From positions 1 to 55,924 of the forward strand of contig CAIKNA010000262.1 of assembly GCA_903828645.1 (NCBI GenBank): a DNA stretch of 55,924 nt, given 5' to 3'. The DNA comes from an uncultured Bacteroidales bacterium. GTDB lineage: Bacteria; Bacteroidota; Bacteroidia; Bacteroidales; FEN-979. The translations under genes and the position numbers were made by a program. Below, in pieces: positions 19,407 to 29,994 of this stretch. Within the stretch, counting starts at the first letter, position 1. Each line of letters opens with the position of its first letter. The notes under the pieces are model-generated. The model was not told the origin of the DNA. It made no database searches and saw only the letters and a list, made by a program, of their open reading frames with translations.

Positions 19407-20411
19407 ATGGCAAATGAAGTGAACAAGGAAAAGATGAAAGCTTTGCAGCTTACGCTGGACAAGCTTGAGAAAACTTACGGGAAAGGCACCATCATGCGTC
19501 TTGGCGACAATGCCATCGAGGCAGTTGACGTAATTTCCACCGGATCAATCGGACTTGACGCCGCATTGGGAATAGGTGGCCTGCCAAAAGGCCGTGTGAT
19601 TGAAATCTATGGCCCTGAATCGTCGGGAAAGACAACCCTGGCATTGCATGCCATTGCCGAATCGCAAAAAGCAGGTGGTATCGCTGCTTTCATTGATGCG
19701 GAGCATGCATTTGACAGGTTCTACGCACATAAGCTTGGTGTGGATGTCGAAAACCTGCTGGTCTCGCAACCTGATAACGGCGAACAGGCGCTTGAAATTA
19801 CCGAAAACCTGATCCGCTCAGGTGCAATAGACATCATTGTGATCGACTCCGTTGCAGCCCTCACCCCTAAAAGTGAAATCGAAGGGGAGATGGGCGATTC
19901 AAAAATGGGGTTGCAGGCAAGGTTGATGTCGCAGGCGCTCCGGAAGTTGACAGCAACGATCAGTAAAACCGCAACATGCTGTATTTTTATCAACCAGCTT
20001 CGGGAAAAAATCGGTGTTATGTTTGGCAATCCTGAAACAACCACGGGAGGAAATGCGTTAAAGTTTTATGCCTCGGTGCGACTTGATATCCGCCGCCAGA
20101 CCCAGTTGAAGGAAGGGGATGAAGTGGTCGGAAACCATGTGAAAGTCAAGGTGGTAAAGAACAAGGTCGCCCCGCCATTCCGCAAGGCTGAATTTGACAT
20201 CATTTTCGGTGAAGGAATTTCCAGGGCTTTCGAAATCATTGACCTGGCCACCGAGTTTAACGTGATCAAGAAAAGCGGATCCTGGTTCAGCTACGGGGAT
20301 ACCAAGCTCGGACAGGGCCGTGATGCCGTGAAAAAGATCCTGCAGGACAATCCTGAACTTGCTGACGAACTGGAAGGAAAAATCAGGGAAGTTTTAAATA
20401 CACACGTCTGA
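19407..20411 (+). CDS. recA: recombinase RecA
   Basis: [69 protein letters not shown]. Confidence 0.99.
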   Translation: MANEVNKEKMKALQLTLDKLEKTYGKGTIMRLGDNAIEAVDVISTGSIGLDAALGIGGLPKGRVIEIYGPESSGKTTLALHAIAESQKAGGIAAFIDAEHAFDRFYAHKLGVDVENLLVSQPDNGEQALEITENLIRSGAIDIIVIDSVAALTPKSEIEGEMGDSKMGLQARLMSQALRKLTATISKTATCCIFINQLREKIGVMFGNPETTTGGNALKFYASVRLDIRRQTQLKEGDEVVGNHVKVKVVKNKVAPPFRKAEFDIIFGEGISRAFEIIDLATEFNVIKKSGSWFSYGDTKLGQGRDAVKKILQDNPELADELEGKIREVLNTHV

Positions 20412-20415
20412 TAAA

Positions 20416-21432
20416 ATGAGAAACTTCACCGGTTGCCTGGTCCTTTGCCTGTTGGCATTTTGCTCCTGCCACAGCGGCGGAGATACTGCCGGCAGGCAAA
20501 GGCAGGACAACGATACAACACGTTTAAAACTCGAAATTCTGAATCAGAAGATCGAGGCGGATATTACCAACCCGGACCTTTATAACAAAAGGGCGAAATT
20601 TTACCTGCTGGATCACCAGTTCGACAAAGCGCTGAGTGATGTTCGCAAAGCAATATCGATTGATGGCAGCAAATCATCATCCTATGTGACGCTTTCGGAT
20701 ATCTACCTGTTGATGGGTAAACCCCAGGACAGCAAGGATGCGCTTGACAAGGCGATCAGCAAAAACCCGGGGGATGTCGATGCCCTTTTAAAACTTGCTA
20801 AACTTTACCTGATCATCAAGGATTATAAAAACTGTTATCTCACCGTGAAGCAATTGCTGGCCATCGACAATGGGAATGCCCCGGCCTATTTTACCCGGGC
20901 CATTGCCCTGCTTGAACAGGGAGACACCATCCATGCGGTTGACGACCTCAAGCAGGCAGTGGATAAAAACCAGGAATACTATGATGCCTACGTTCAGCTA
21001 GGCGAATTGTATGCCGTAAAGAAAGACCCGATGGCAGAGTTATATCTGAAAGATGCATTGAACATCCGTCCTAAGAGCAGGGAGGCCCTTTATATGCTTG
21101 GATTGCATTACCAGGAGACCGGGAAATATGACAAGGCAATTGCAACCTATCAAATCCTGGCAAAAACGGATACAGCCTTTCGTGAAGCATCATATAACCA
21201 GGGATATATTTACCTGGTATATCTCAAAGACTTTCAAAAAGCCGCCCTGTTTTTCACAGAATCAATTAAAAAGGATCCAAACTACTTTGAAGCCTATTTC
21301 AACCGGGGATATGCCTATGAACTGGCGGGAGATCGAAAGAAAGCTTACGAGGACTATCAAAAGTCGCTGAAAATCAAGGTGAACTACGATAAGGCCATCG
21401 AAGGACTCAACAGGCTGGATGTCAGAAAATAA
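20416..21432 (+). CDS. TPR-repeat lipoprotein
   Basis: Lipobox LLAFCSC, multiple TPR motifs. Confidence 0.88.
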   Translation: MRNFTGCLVLCLLAFCSCHSGGDTAGRQRQDNDTTRLKLEILNQKIEADITNPDLYNKRAKFYLLDHQFDKALSDVRKAISIDGSKSSSYVTLSDIYLLMGKPQDSKDALDKAISKNPGDVDALLKLAKLYLIIKDYKNCYLTVKQLLAIDNGNAPAYFTRAIALLEQGDTIHAVDDLKQAVDKNQEYYDAYVQLGELYAVKKDPMAELYLKDALNIRPKSREALYMLGLHYQETGKYDKAIATYQILAKTDTAFREASYNQGYIYLVYLKDFQKAALFFTESIKKDPNYFEAYFNRGYAYELAGDRKKAYEDYQKSLKIKVNYDKAIEGLNRLDVRK

Positions 21433-21967
21433 TGTCGCTCTCCTGAGGGTACAGGATGCAATGGATGGCCAACTGGGCATTGATCAGCCGGTAGCCGTAT
21501 CGCGTTTCAAACAGATGCCCGCACTCCTTAACGGCGTTTTCCTTGAAGGCTTTCAGGGGTTTCTGGTACAGAAGGAGGAAGTCCTTTAAATCCTGGTAAA
21601 TGTCGGTAAACGATTCGGCAAGGCTTCCCTTTACAGGGTCATTATGGCTTTTCTCATGATGATCGACAAAATAAAATTGATCCTTTTCGCCAAATTTATT
21701 GTACAGAACATTGAACATCGCTTCCCATTGTTCTTCACTCACATAATGTTCCACGGCGTCGTCATCTTCCACTTCGATGTCGGGCAGGAGTGCACTTTTT
21801 AAATAGATCAGCGGCGACACTTTCTGAAGAAAATTCAGCAATTCTTCCACCGAATATTGTTCCGCCTTTTCCATAAAAAGACAGAATTCATTGGCTACTG
21901 TGAGCATTTCAAGCACTTTCCTGGAATATACCGGGTCGTCGCCCGGATTGATAATCTCATCACTCAT
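21422..21967 (-). CDS. DUF5063-like protein
   Basis: MSDEIINPGDDPVYSRKVLEMLTVANEFCLFME...; ORF track opens upstream at 22033 but MSDE at 21967 is the likelier start. Confidence 0.65.
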   Translation of the reverse strand: MSDEIINPGDDPVYSRKVLEMLTVANEFCLFMEKAEQYSVEELLNFLQKVSPLIYLKSALLPDIEVEDDDAVEHYVSEEQWEAMFNVLYNKFGEKDQFYFVDHHEKSHNDPVKGSLAESFTDIYQDLKDFLLLYQKPLKAFKENAVKECGHLFETRYGYRLINAQLAIHCILYPQESDIIF

Positions 21968-22010
21968 CCTGTTTTTTTTATTGGCTGTAAAACTACGGTT
22001 TTTCCGACGA

Positions 22011-24041
22011 TCAGTTCGAAAGATTTTCTTCATGTGGTGCTGTTACATTGAAGTCATAATAATGAATGTGCAAATCGGAATTTATCATGAATTGCAATTG
22101 CCTGTCATTCCCGGCATTTGAAGGATAATAATATGCAGAGAGCAGGAATGCAGGAAAAATAAGGTTGTCATTTTTAATGATGAGACTGAAACCCATGCTG
22201 CTGAAAACTGGTGTTTTAAACAATGGTTGGTTTTTTTTAGCTACCAGGCCGGTTTGTAATTCGACCCTTCCGGCAAAACAGAACCCGTAGAAATACCACG
22301 GGGTATAACACACCGCCGAAAGTTTCCCTGAAATAACTTTCACCCCGCTGAAATAGTCTGCATTGTTTATTTTATCTATTTTAAAATCCAGGTTTGCGTC
22401 ATAACCATCACGGTTATTTGACCGGGAGTTGAAGGCATACCGGTAGTCGGCAGAGCAAAATGTTCTGAATTTGTATCTTTTGTCATGCGATTTAAGAAGC
22501 GGGGTGAAATACTGTAGGTTGAATTTAACCACAGCATCCTCGAACGAGGAATGGTTTAAAAATCCGCCAAATTTCACATAAGCGGAAATGTACCCGATTT
22601 TTTCAAAAAAATTTCCCATTGAAAGATTGACACCTGAATAAAGCCGGGTATAAAAATCACTTTGATCAGGCCCGGCGGTCAATTGAAACAGGTGTCCATA
22701 GGGCAGGTCTTCCGTTTTTCCAAAATCCAGGACAAAATCAGTCAGGTAGTAGTTGTTTCTCGAAACAGAAAAGGTTGTAAGAACTTGCAGACGGTTATAA
22801 TAGCTGCTGTTTGAATCAATTGTTTCAAACGGCCGGGAGGTATAATGCAGCCGGTAAACAGCCTGGGCAATCACGGCACGCGATGTCTCCTTTTGCTTTT
22901 TCAGCAGAAATGCCCTCCCCAGCCAGAGTCCTTCGGAGTTATACCAGTATTTGATATTATTCAGGTTTGGCAATTCATTGACATTTGCGTTTCCAGATGT
23001 GTAGGCCCCCCCCGCCCATTTCGTCAGGTTGGTCAGGAAGACCCTGTCAAATCTTAAAAGCATGGTCATGTTCCCGATATGGTCGGTGGCATAATCGATG
23101 GTAGCATTGATCATTGAACCGCCAATGTTTGAGAAGGTATAGGACAATCCTTCGAACATGAAAAACGGGGCGCGATATAACCCCAGCGACATGTTTGTTG
23201 TGAGCCTGTCGCCCAGGCCCAGGAAATTTGCGTCATAGATTCTGAACCTCACCTGTTGTGCGGTGATCAAAGGAACATCAATCCCGATGGACCATACGTC
23301 TTTTGTAACAACCAGAAGGTCAACAGAATCACTGCCAGGGCATGCTGGTACAACAATGATCCTGACGTTTTCAATGGCAGAAATGTTTCTCAGCAACCGT
23401 TCATTATCCGCCAGTACCGAAGGAATTACGCGGTCCCCTTTTTTAAAAAGCAGGTTTCTCCTGATCACGTATTTCCGGGTGTTGATATGAACGCTGTTGA
23501 GTGCTTTCCCGATCCCTGTCACCGCAATTCTTCCCGTATCATAAACTGTGGTCCCCATCGGAGGCAGAACCCTGATGTCGATCGCCCGGATGATCTTATC
23601 ATGAAACTGTTCAAATGGACCGGCGCTTGCCACAACCTGCGCGTTTTCTGGCAATACGGATTGTTTTGGAGCTGTAAATGCAAGATAATAAAGTAACTGT
23701 GTTAATTTATTATGTGAAAACTTTTTATAAACTGTATCATAAAAAATTTGTGAATTCTGATAAGCACCCGCTTCCTTGTCACTCCTTTTAAGTGGCGGAA
23801 TAAGATAAAAGGTGTCGCGTGGAATGGTGATCGACGTGTTTTTTGAGAGCAGGTAGCGGCCTTTGTGAATAAATACCGTATCAGGCTTATGGTGAAGTTC
23901 ATCAGGATCATTACCACGGAGTCCATTGCCGCAAGCGACAGGATTGTTCAGCAGGAATCCCGCAAAAAGAATGAAGGCTAATCTGAAAAAAATCAGGTTT
24001 GGAAAATCAAAACAACGAATAACAAACCTTTTGGAAAACAT
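22011..24041 (-). CDS. BamA/TamA-like outer-membrane beta-barrel protein with POTRA-like region
   Basis: KYVIRRNLLFKKGD...ERLLRNISAIENVRIIVVP POTRA-like segment followed by beta-barrel; starts directly against the upstream stop codon. Confidence 0.7.
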   Translation of the reverse strand: MFSKRFVIRCFDFPNLIFFRLAFILFAGFLLNNPVACGNGLRGNDPDELHHKPDTVFIHKGRYLLSKNTSITIPRDTFYLIPPLKRSDKEAGAYQNSQIFYDTVYKKFSHNKLTQLLYYLAFTAPKQSVLPENAQVVASAGPFEQFHDKIIRAIDIRVLPPMGTTVYDTGRIAVTGIGKALNSVHINTRKYVIRRNLLFKKGDRVIPSVLADNERLLRNISAIENVRIIVVPACPGSDSVDLLVVTKDVWSIGIDVPLITAQQVRFRIYDANFLGLGDRLTTNMSLGLYRAPFFMFEGLSYTFSNIGGSMINATIDYATDHIGNMTMLLRFDRVFLTNLTKWAGGAYTSGNANVNELPNLNNIKYWYNSEGLWLGRAFLLKKQKETSRAVIAQAVYRLHYTSRPFETIDSNSSYYNRLQVLTTFSVSRNNYYLTDFVLDFGKTEDLPYGHLFQLTAGPDQSDFYTRLYSGVNLSMGNFFEKIGYISAYVKFGGFLNHSSFEDAVVKFNLQYFTPLLKSHDKRYKFRTFCSADYRYAFNSRSNNRDGYDANLDFKIDKINNADYFSGVKVISGKLSAVCYTPWYFYGFCFAGRVELQTGLVAKKNQPLFKTPVFSSMGFSLIIKNDNLIFPAFLLSAYYYPSNAGNDRQLQFMINSDLHIHYYDFNVTAPHEENLSN

Positions 24042-25778
24042 TTATCTCAGTTTCATCGAAGCGATGATTCCCGCAATTTTTTCATCCAGGCGATGAGATG
24101 TATTGTCAAACTCTCCAATATTTGTGAGTTTTTCGCGTACCCCGAAGTAGAATTTTATTTTTGGTTCCGTTCCCGAGGGGCGCACGCTGATGATGCTCCC
24201 GTCGCGGAGAACAAACTGAAGGACGTTGGATTTTGGAAGGTTTATCGGTTTTTCAAGACCCGTTGCAACCTCCTTTTCGATGAGAAGCACGTAATCTTTG
24301 ATTGTAACAACCGTTGAGTTATTGATAGACAGTGGTGGAGCGTTGCGATAGTCCACCATCATTTGCTGGATCTCTTCGGCACCGCTCTTTCCCTTTCGTG
24401 TTACGGAGATAAGCCCTTCCTTATAGAAACCATATTTCTGATAAATTTCTGTCAGCAGGTCAAACAACGACTTTCCCTCATCGGCCATCCATGCTGCAGT
24501 TTCAGCAATCAATGCGCATGCGCTTATGGCATCTTTGTCACGTACGAAATCACCGATCAGGTAGCCGTAGCTCTCTTCTCCGCCTACGATGTATTTCCTG
24601 GTTCCTTCGTGCCGCCTGATCACATCCGCAATGAATTTAAACCCGGTGAGGCATTCGAAATATTCGACGCCGAATGACCTGGCAATTTCGGAGAGGAGTT
24701 TGGTGGTTACAATGGTTGAAACAATGAATTCATTGCCCCGCAGTTTGCCGAGCTCTTTCCAGCGGCTGAGGATATAATAAAAGAGGATGGCCGCGGTTTG
24801 GTTTCCATTGAGAAGGACCATCTCTTTGTTATGATCCCTGATGGCGATCCCCACCCGGTCGGCATCAGGATCAGTAGCCATGACCAGGTCGGCATGAATT
24901 TCCTCGGCCAGTTTGATGGCCATATCCAGTGCGTCATGTTCTTCGGGATTTGGCGAATGAACCGTTGGGAAGTTTCCATCGGCAATCGCCTGTTCCTTGA
25001 CCATGTGGATGTTTTCAAATCCAAACCGGGAAAGGATTTCCGGTACCAGTTTCCTGCCGCAACCATGCAACGGCGTATAGACGATTTTAAGGTCTTTCTG
25101 GCGCATGATGGTTTCGGGGGAGAGTGAAAGTGCCTGTACCCGGTCAAGATATTCCTTGTCGATCTCTGCGCCGATGCTGATGATGTTTTCGGGCACCCCT
25201 GTCCATTTAACTGCGTCGATGGAGGTGATTTTCTCTACCTCCCTGATCACATTCACATCATGCGGTGCGATCATCTGGGCTCCGTCGTCCCAGTAGGCTT
25301 TGTACCCGTTGTATTCGCGGGGGTTGTGTGATGCTGTTACCATCACGCCACTCTGGCATCCCAATTGCCTGATGGCAAAGGAAAGCTCGGGAGTGGGTCG
25401 GAGGTCGTCAAAAAGGAAAACTTTAAACCCGTTGGCTGAAAGTACCTCTGCGACGATTTGCGCAAAATATTTGCTGTTGTTCCGGCTGTCGTACGAAATA
25501 GCCATTTTAATGGGATTCAATGCCGGGAACATCGTTATCAGATAATTGGCAAGACCCTGGGTGGCCATCCCGACTGTATACTTGTTCATGCGATTGGTTC
25601 CGACACCCATGATTCCCCTCAAGCCTCCGGTTCCGAATTCAAGGTCCCGGTAAAAGGCATCTGTAAGCTCCACGGGGTTTGTTTCAATCAGATTTTTTAC
25701 CGCAGCTTTTGTCTCCTTGTCAAAACTCCCCGTAAGCCAAACTCCTGCACGCTCCAAAACCAACTTGTCATTTTCCAT
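24042..25778 (-). CDS. phosphoglucomutase/phosphomannomutase-family phosphosugar mutase
   Basis: LEFGTGGLRGIMG, VMVTASHNPREYNGYK, ATDPDADRVGIA, GGEESYG, VRPSGTEPKIKFY. Confidence 0.95.
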   Translation of the reverse strand: MENDKLVLERAGVWLTGSFDKETKAAVKNLIETNPVELTDAFYRDLEFGTGGLRGIMGVGTNRMNKYTVGMATQGLANYLITMFPALNPIKMAISYDSRNNSKYFAQIVAEVLSANGFKVFLFDDLRPTPELSFAIRQLGCQSGVMVTASHNPREYNGYKAYWDDGAQMIAPHDVNVIREVEKITSIDAVKWTGVPENIISIGAEIDKEYLDRVQALSLSPETIMRQKDLKIVYTPLHGCGRKLVPEILSRFGFENIHMVKEQAIADGNFPTVHSPNPEEHDALDMAIKLAEEIHADLVMATDPDADRVGIAIRDHNKEMVLLNGNQTAAILFYYILSRWKELGKLRGNEFIVSTIVTTKLLSEIARSFGVEYFECLTGFKFIADVIRRHEGTRKYIVGGEESYGYLIGDFVRDKDAISACALIAETAAWMADEGKSLFDLLTEIYQKYGFYKEGLISVTRKGKSGAEEIQQMMVDYRNAPPLSINNSTVVTIKDYVLLIEKEVATGLEKPINLPKSNVLQFVLRDGSIISVRPSGTEPKIKFYFGVREKLTNIGEFDNTSHRLDEKIAGIIASMKLR

Positions 25779-25809
25779 ATCTGTGATTCTTATTTCCTTA
25801 GTAGATCCA

Positions 25810-25837
25810 AAATCGTAAATCGTAAATCGTAAATCGT
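25810..25837. repeat. tandem heptamer array (AAATCGT)4, reverse complement of (ACGATTT)4
   Basis: Read directly; abuts the stop codon of the minus-strand gene 25841..26701. Confidence 0.97.
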
Positions 25838-25840
25838 AAA

Positions 25841-26701
25841 TTATTGGTTAATCCTCCCCAAACACTCCTTCAAACTGTCTCTCCAGTAAGGGATTTCTGT
25901 TTGAAACCGTTGTTTAATTTTTGATTTGTTGAATACACTGTAAAAGGGCCGCACTGCTGGCAGCGGATAGTCTTTAGTTTCGATCGGATTGATTTTACAG
26001 GTTATCCCGCTGAACTCGATGATGGCCTTTGCAAAATCGTACCAGCTTGTAACGCCTTCATTTGAGAAATGAAAGACTTCAACACCGCTGAAGACCGGTT
26101 GTTTTTGGATAATGTCGAGGATCGTCTTTGCAAGGTCACGGGCGTAGGTTGGTGTTCCGGTCTGGTCGAAAACGACATTCAGTTGTCCTCGTTCTTTCCC
26201 GTATTTCATCATTGTTTTGACGAAATTGTTGCCAAACTCAGAATAGAGCCATGAGGTCCGTATGATGATGGCCTGGCTGGCATAGGATTGGACCTGCTGC
26301 TCCCCGGCATGTTTACTCTTTGCATAGAGCGATACCGGGTTGGTCGGATCGTCTTCAACATAGGGCTTGTAGCCTTTACCATCGAAAACATAATCCGTGG
26401 ATATATGTATCAGCAGGACGTTATGCCTGGAAGCCACCCTGGCGAGGTTTCCAACGGCTGATGCATTGATCAGGAAGGCAAGGTTGTCTTCCTGCTCGGC
26501 CTTATCAACCGCGGTGTATGCAGCGCAATTGATGATGACGGCAGGCTGCTCTTCTTTAACAAGCTGTTCAACATCGGTCTCGCTGGTGATATCCAGTTCG
26601 GCAACATCTGTAAAGATGAAAACATCGTGAGGACAGGATGGGGCCAGTAATCTTAATTCATTGCCTAACTGGCCGTTAGAGCCGGTAACAAGTATTTTCA
26701 T
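25841..26701 (-). CDS. rfbD: dTDP-4-dehydrorhamnose reductase family protein
   Basis: MKILVTGSNGQLGNELR, STDYVFDG, YAKSKHAGE. Confidence 0.9.
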   Translation of the reverse strand: MKILVTGSNGQLGNELRLLAPSCPHDVFIFTDVAELDITSETDVEQLVKEEQPAVIINCAAYTAVDKAEQEDNLAFLINASAVGNLARVASRHNVLLIHISTDYVFDGKGYKPYVEDDPTNPVSLYAKSKHAGEQQVQSYASQAIIIRTSWLYSEFGNNFVKTMMKYGKERGQLNVVFDQTGTPTYARDLAKTILDIIQKQPVFSGVEVFHFSNEGVTSWYDFAKAIIEFSGITCKINPIETKDYPLPAVRPFYSVFNKSKIKQRFQTEIPYWRDSLKECLGRINQ

Positions 26702-26721
26702 GGGGAAAGGTTAAGGGGTTA

Positions 26722-27660
26722 TCAGATGATGGATTTGAAATAATCAATGGTTTTGATCAAACCCTCATCGAGCATGATTTTCGGCTCCCATCCCAGCTCA
26801 TTTTTCGCCAGCGTGATATTGGGCTGGCGCTGGGTGGGATCATCGGCCGGAAGTGGCATGTGGATAATCTTTGATGTGGAACCGGTGAATTTTATTACCT
26901 TTTCGGCCAGTTCGAGCATCGTGAATTCATTCGGATTTCCAATGTTGACCGGCCCGGTGAACTCCTCCCTGGAATTCATCAACCGGATCATTCCCTCCAG
27001 CAGGTCGTCCACGTAACAGAAACTCCTGGACTGCAGTCCGTCGCCATACATGGTGATATTTTCACCTTTCAGCGCCTGGACAATGAAATTAGAGACCACA
27101 CGGCCGTCGTTAGGATGCATGCGCGGCCCGTAAGTGTTGAAAATCCGCATGATCTTGATTCGGACATTGTTTTGCTGGTGGTAATTGATGAACAGCGTTT
27201 CGGCGATGCGTTTGCCTTCGTCGTAACAGGACCGGATCCCGATGGGATTTACATGACCCCAGTAAGTTTCCACCTGCGGATGTACCTCAGGATCGCCGTA
27301 TACCTCGCTGGTCGATGCCTGCAGAATCCGGGCCTTGATGCGCTTTGCAAGTCCGAGCATGTTGATGGCCCCCATCACCGAAGTTTTTACCGTTTTAATG
27401 GCATTGAACTGGTAGTGAATCGGGGAGGCCGGACAGGCCAGGTTGTAGATCTCGTCAACTTCGATATAGAAAGGCATAGTGACGTCGTGACGGATCACTT
27501 CAAAATAGGGATTACTGAGAAGATGAACCACATTTTGTTTCTGCCCGGTAAAATAGTTGTCGAGACAAACGACTTCATTGCCCTCCCTGAGCAGTCGCTC
27601 ACAAAGATGGGATCCAAGGAATCCGGCGCCCCCGGTGACCAGAATTTTTTTCTTCAACAT
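26722..27660 (-). CDS. UDP-glucuronate decarboxylase (UDP-xylose synthase)-like SDR
   Basis: [49 protein letters not shown]. Confidence 0.92.
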   Translation of the reverse strand: MLKKKILVTGGAGFLGSHLCERLLREGNEVVCLDNYFTGQKQNVVHLLSNPYFEVIRHDVTMPFYIEVDEIYNLACPASPIHYQFNAIKTVKTSVMGAINMLGLAKRIKARILQASTSEVYGDPEVHPQVETYWGHVNPIGIRSCYDEGKRIAETLFINYHQQNNVRIKIMRIFNTYGPRMHPNDGRVVSNFIVQALKGENITMYGDGLQSRSFCYVDDLLEGMIRLMNSREEFTGPVNIGNPNEFTMLELAEKVIKFTGSTSKIIHMPLPADDPTQRQPNITLAKNELGWEPKIMLDEGLIKTIDYFKSII

Positions 27661-27686
27661 AGGTTTGAATTTTATAAGGTGCGGGC

Positions 27687-29012
27687 CTATTTTGTCGTGT
27701 CGACCCCGATGCAGTAATAGGCGAACCCTTTGCGTTTCATCTCTGCGATCTCATAGATGTTCCTTCCGTCAAAAACCACCAGGTCTTTCAACAGTTTCTT
27801 GATGATGTTGAAATTGGGGAATTTGAATTCGGGCCATTCTGTGACCAGCATGAGACAGTCGGCATCGATCAGCGCGTCGTACTGATCGGGAGCATAGTAA
27901 ATTTTATCCCCGAGTACCCGCTGGGTTTCGTGGATGGCAACAGGATCGTAGGCTTTTACTTTTACACCGGCGTCGAGCAGCTTTTTAATGATCACCAGAG
28001 AGGGCGCTTCACGCATATCATCGGTTTGAGGTTTGAATGATAATCCCCAAACTGCGACCGTCTTCCCTGCAAGGTCTCCCTTGTAATGCTTCACCATCTT
28101 GTTAAAGAGCACCGCTTTCTGATCATCGTTCACTTCTTCAACTGCTTTCAGCACGCGGAGGCTGTATTTGTTATCATCTGCTGTATGGATGAGCGCTTTC
28201 ACGTCTTTCGGGAAGCATGATCCTCCGTATCCTACACCAGGGTAAATGAATTTGTTGCCGATCCGGGAATCAGAACCGATCCCTTTTCTGACCATGTTGA
28301 TGTCGGCGCCAACGATTTCGCAGAGGTTTGCAATATCATTCATGAAGCTGATCTTCGTGGCAAGCATGGAGTTGGCTGCATATTTTGTCATCTCCGCGGA
28401 GACTATGTCCATGAAAATGATCGGGTGTCCGTTCAGGGTGAAGGGCCTGTAAAGTTCTTTCATCAGCTCTTCAGCGCGGAGTGAGTCGCATCCTACGACA
28501 ATGCGGTCTGGTTTCAGGAAATCATCGATGGCGGCACCTTCTTTGAGAAATTCCGGATTCGAGGCAACGTCAAACTCAATATTCACGCCACGTTTATCAA
28601 GTTCCTCCTGGACTGCTTTCCTTACTTTTTCGGCTGTACCCACGGGCACCGTGCTTTTGGTTACGATCAGCAAATAGTTCTTCATATGTTTGCCGCAATC
28701 CCTGGCCACACTGATAACATACTGAAGGTCGGCGCTTCCGTCATCGTCGGGAGGGGTTCCGACAGCGCTGAAGATCACTTCGCAATCTTCGAGTGCTTCC
28801 GCGATGTTTGTCGTAAATTTAATACGGTCCTTTTTCATATTCCGGTGTACCATATCCTCAAGACCAGGCTCATAAATAGGAATGATCCCATTTTTAAGGT
28901 TTTCGATTTTTTTCTGATCAATGTCCACACAGGTAACATCGATACCAACTTCTGCAAAGCAGGTGCCTGTGACTAATCCGACGTATCCGGATCCAACAAT
29001 TGTAACTTTCAT
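27687..29012 (-). CDS. UDP-glucose 6-dehydrogenase
   Basis: [56 protein letters not shown] at 29012 inside longer ORF. Confidence 0.95.
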   Translation of the reverse strand: MKVTIVGSGYVGLVTGTCFAEVGIDVTCVDIDQKKIENLKNGIIPIYEPGLEDMVHRNMKKDRIKFTTNIAEALEDCEVIFSAVGTPPDDDGSADLQYVISVARDCGKHMKNYLLIVTKSTVPVGTAEKVRKAVQEELDKRGVNIEFDVASNPEFLKEGAAIDDFLKPDRIVVGCDSLRAEELMKELYRPFTLNGHPIIFMDIVSAEMTKYAANSMLATKISFMNDIANLCEIVGADINMVRKGIGSDSRIGNKFIYPGVGYGGSCFPKDVKALIHTADDNKYSLRVLKAVEEVNDDQKAVLFNKMVKHYKGDLAGKTVAVWGLSFKPQTDDMREAPSLVIIKKLLDAGVKVKAYDPVAIHETQRVLGDKIYYAPDQYDALIDADCLMLVTEWPEFKFPNFNIIKKLLKDLVVFDGRNIYEIAEMKRKGFAYYCIGVDTTK

Positions 29013-29133
29013 GGGTTGAGGTTTTGAGGTTAATAAACGAATAACAAATATATGGATAAAATGGCACAGCAAGTTAACGTTTTTCTGAAATCCGGCATAC
29101 GCATTAAAAATAAATTACCGGTGTGGTACCCAT

Positions 29134-29937
29134 TCATATATTAAGCCGGGTTTGAATTGCCTGGATATCATTCCGCAACTGCTTGACGGTTTCGACGAGA
29201 TGATAGTTTTCAGAATTCAGATTTTCAGGTATTTTCGGACTGATATAATGCACGAACTGCCATAATTCACGGATATCCCTGACATTTATTTCATAGGGTT
29301 CATACAGCGGATTAAGGGAGTGAAGGACCAGCTTTCCTTCGGTTTTGATCCTGTTCTCAACCACTTTGAAAACAATACCTTCCTCCATGGTCAGGATGAT
29401 GTATGCATCCCGGTCGCGGATGGTTGTCCAATCCTGGATGAATACCCCGGTAACCCATGATCCGTGCGGAACGGGAAGCATCGAGTCGCCGTTTACCTGG
29501 AATGTCCGGTATTTTTTCTGCCGGGATAAAAAAGGCAGCCTGAAGGTCGGCAGGATGCAGATGTATTCAGGATCGGCAAACCCGCTGGCATACCCGGCTT
29601 TGGCTTTTTCCGAAACGAGCTCGATGTTGTCTTCATTGTCTGAGCCTACCGTTGTGGTAAGAATGCGGAGGTTTGAACCCTTGATGAATACATCGTAGCC
29701 TCGTTCCAGCTGACGGAGCTGGCTTTCAGAAATTTTAGCCAGGTCGACCCTGATCAGGGTGTCGATGGCCACATTGTAATATTTGGAGAAGCCGATCAGT
29801 GTTTCAAAGCCAGGCTGGGCAACGTTGTTCTCGTATCCGCTCAGTGTTGAACGTTTCATGTTCAGGGTCACGGCCACATCGTCCTGGGTCCGCCCGCGCC
29901 GGTTCCTTAAAAATTTTATGTTGCTGCTGAAGAACAT
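29134..29937 (-). CDS. XRE-family regulator with C-terminal S24 (LexA-like) domain
   Basis: HTH FLRNRRGRTQDDVAVTLNMKRSTLSGYENN plus FQVNGDSMLPVPHGSWV...IVFKVV S24-like segments. Confidence 0.88.
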   Translation of the reverse strand: MFFSSNIKFLRNRRGRTQDDVAVTLNMKRSTLSGYENNVAQPGFETLIGFSKYYNVAIDTLIRVDLAKISESQLRQLERGYDVFIKGSNLRILTTTVGSDNEDNIELVSEKAKAGYASGFADPEYICILPTFRLPFLSRQKKYRTFQVNGDSMLPVPHGSWVTGVFIQDWTTIRDRDAYIILTMEEGIVFKVVENRIKTEGKLVLHSLNPLYEPYEINVRDIRELWQFVHYISPKIPENLNSENYHLVETVKQLRNDIQAIQTRLNI

Positions 29938-29960
29938 TTTTTTTGTTTTTTAGAAAAATA

Positions 29961-29992
29961 TGATTATATTATCGTCGTAAAATTGATTAAAA
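29961..29992. promoter_or_regulatory. candidate operator in the XRE-S24 / Pol IV divergent intergenic region
   Basis: tgattatattatcgtcgtaaaattgattaaaa, 27/32 identical to 37102..37133 upstream of the dnaE2-like gene. Confidence 0.7.
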
Positions 29993-29994
29993 AC

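Noticed and set aside
21422-21432. 11-bp convergent overlap of the TPR lipoprotein and DUF5063-like genes
   Set aside because: Small convergent overlaps are ordinary in compact genomes.
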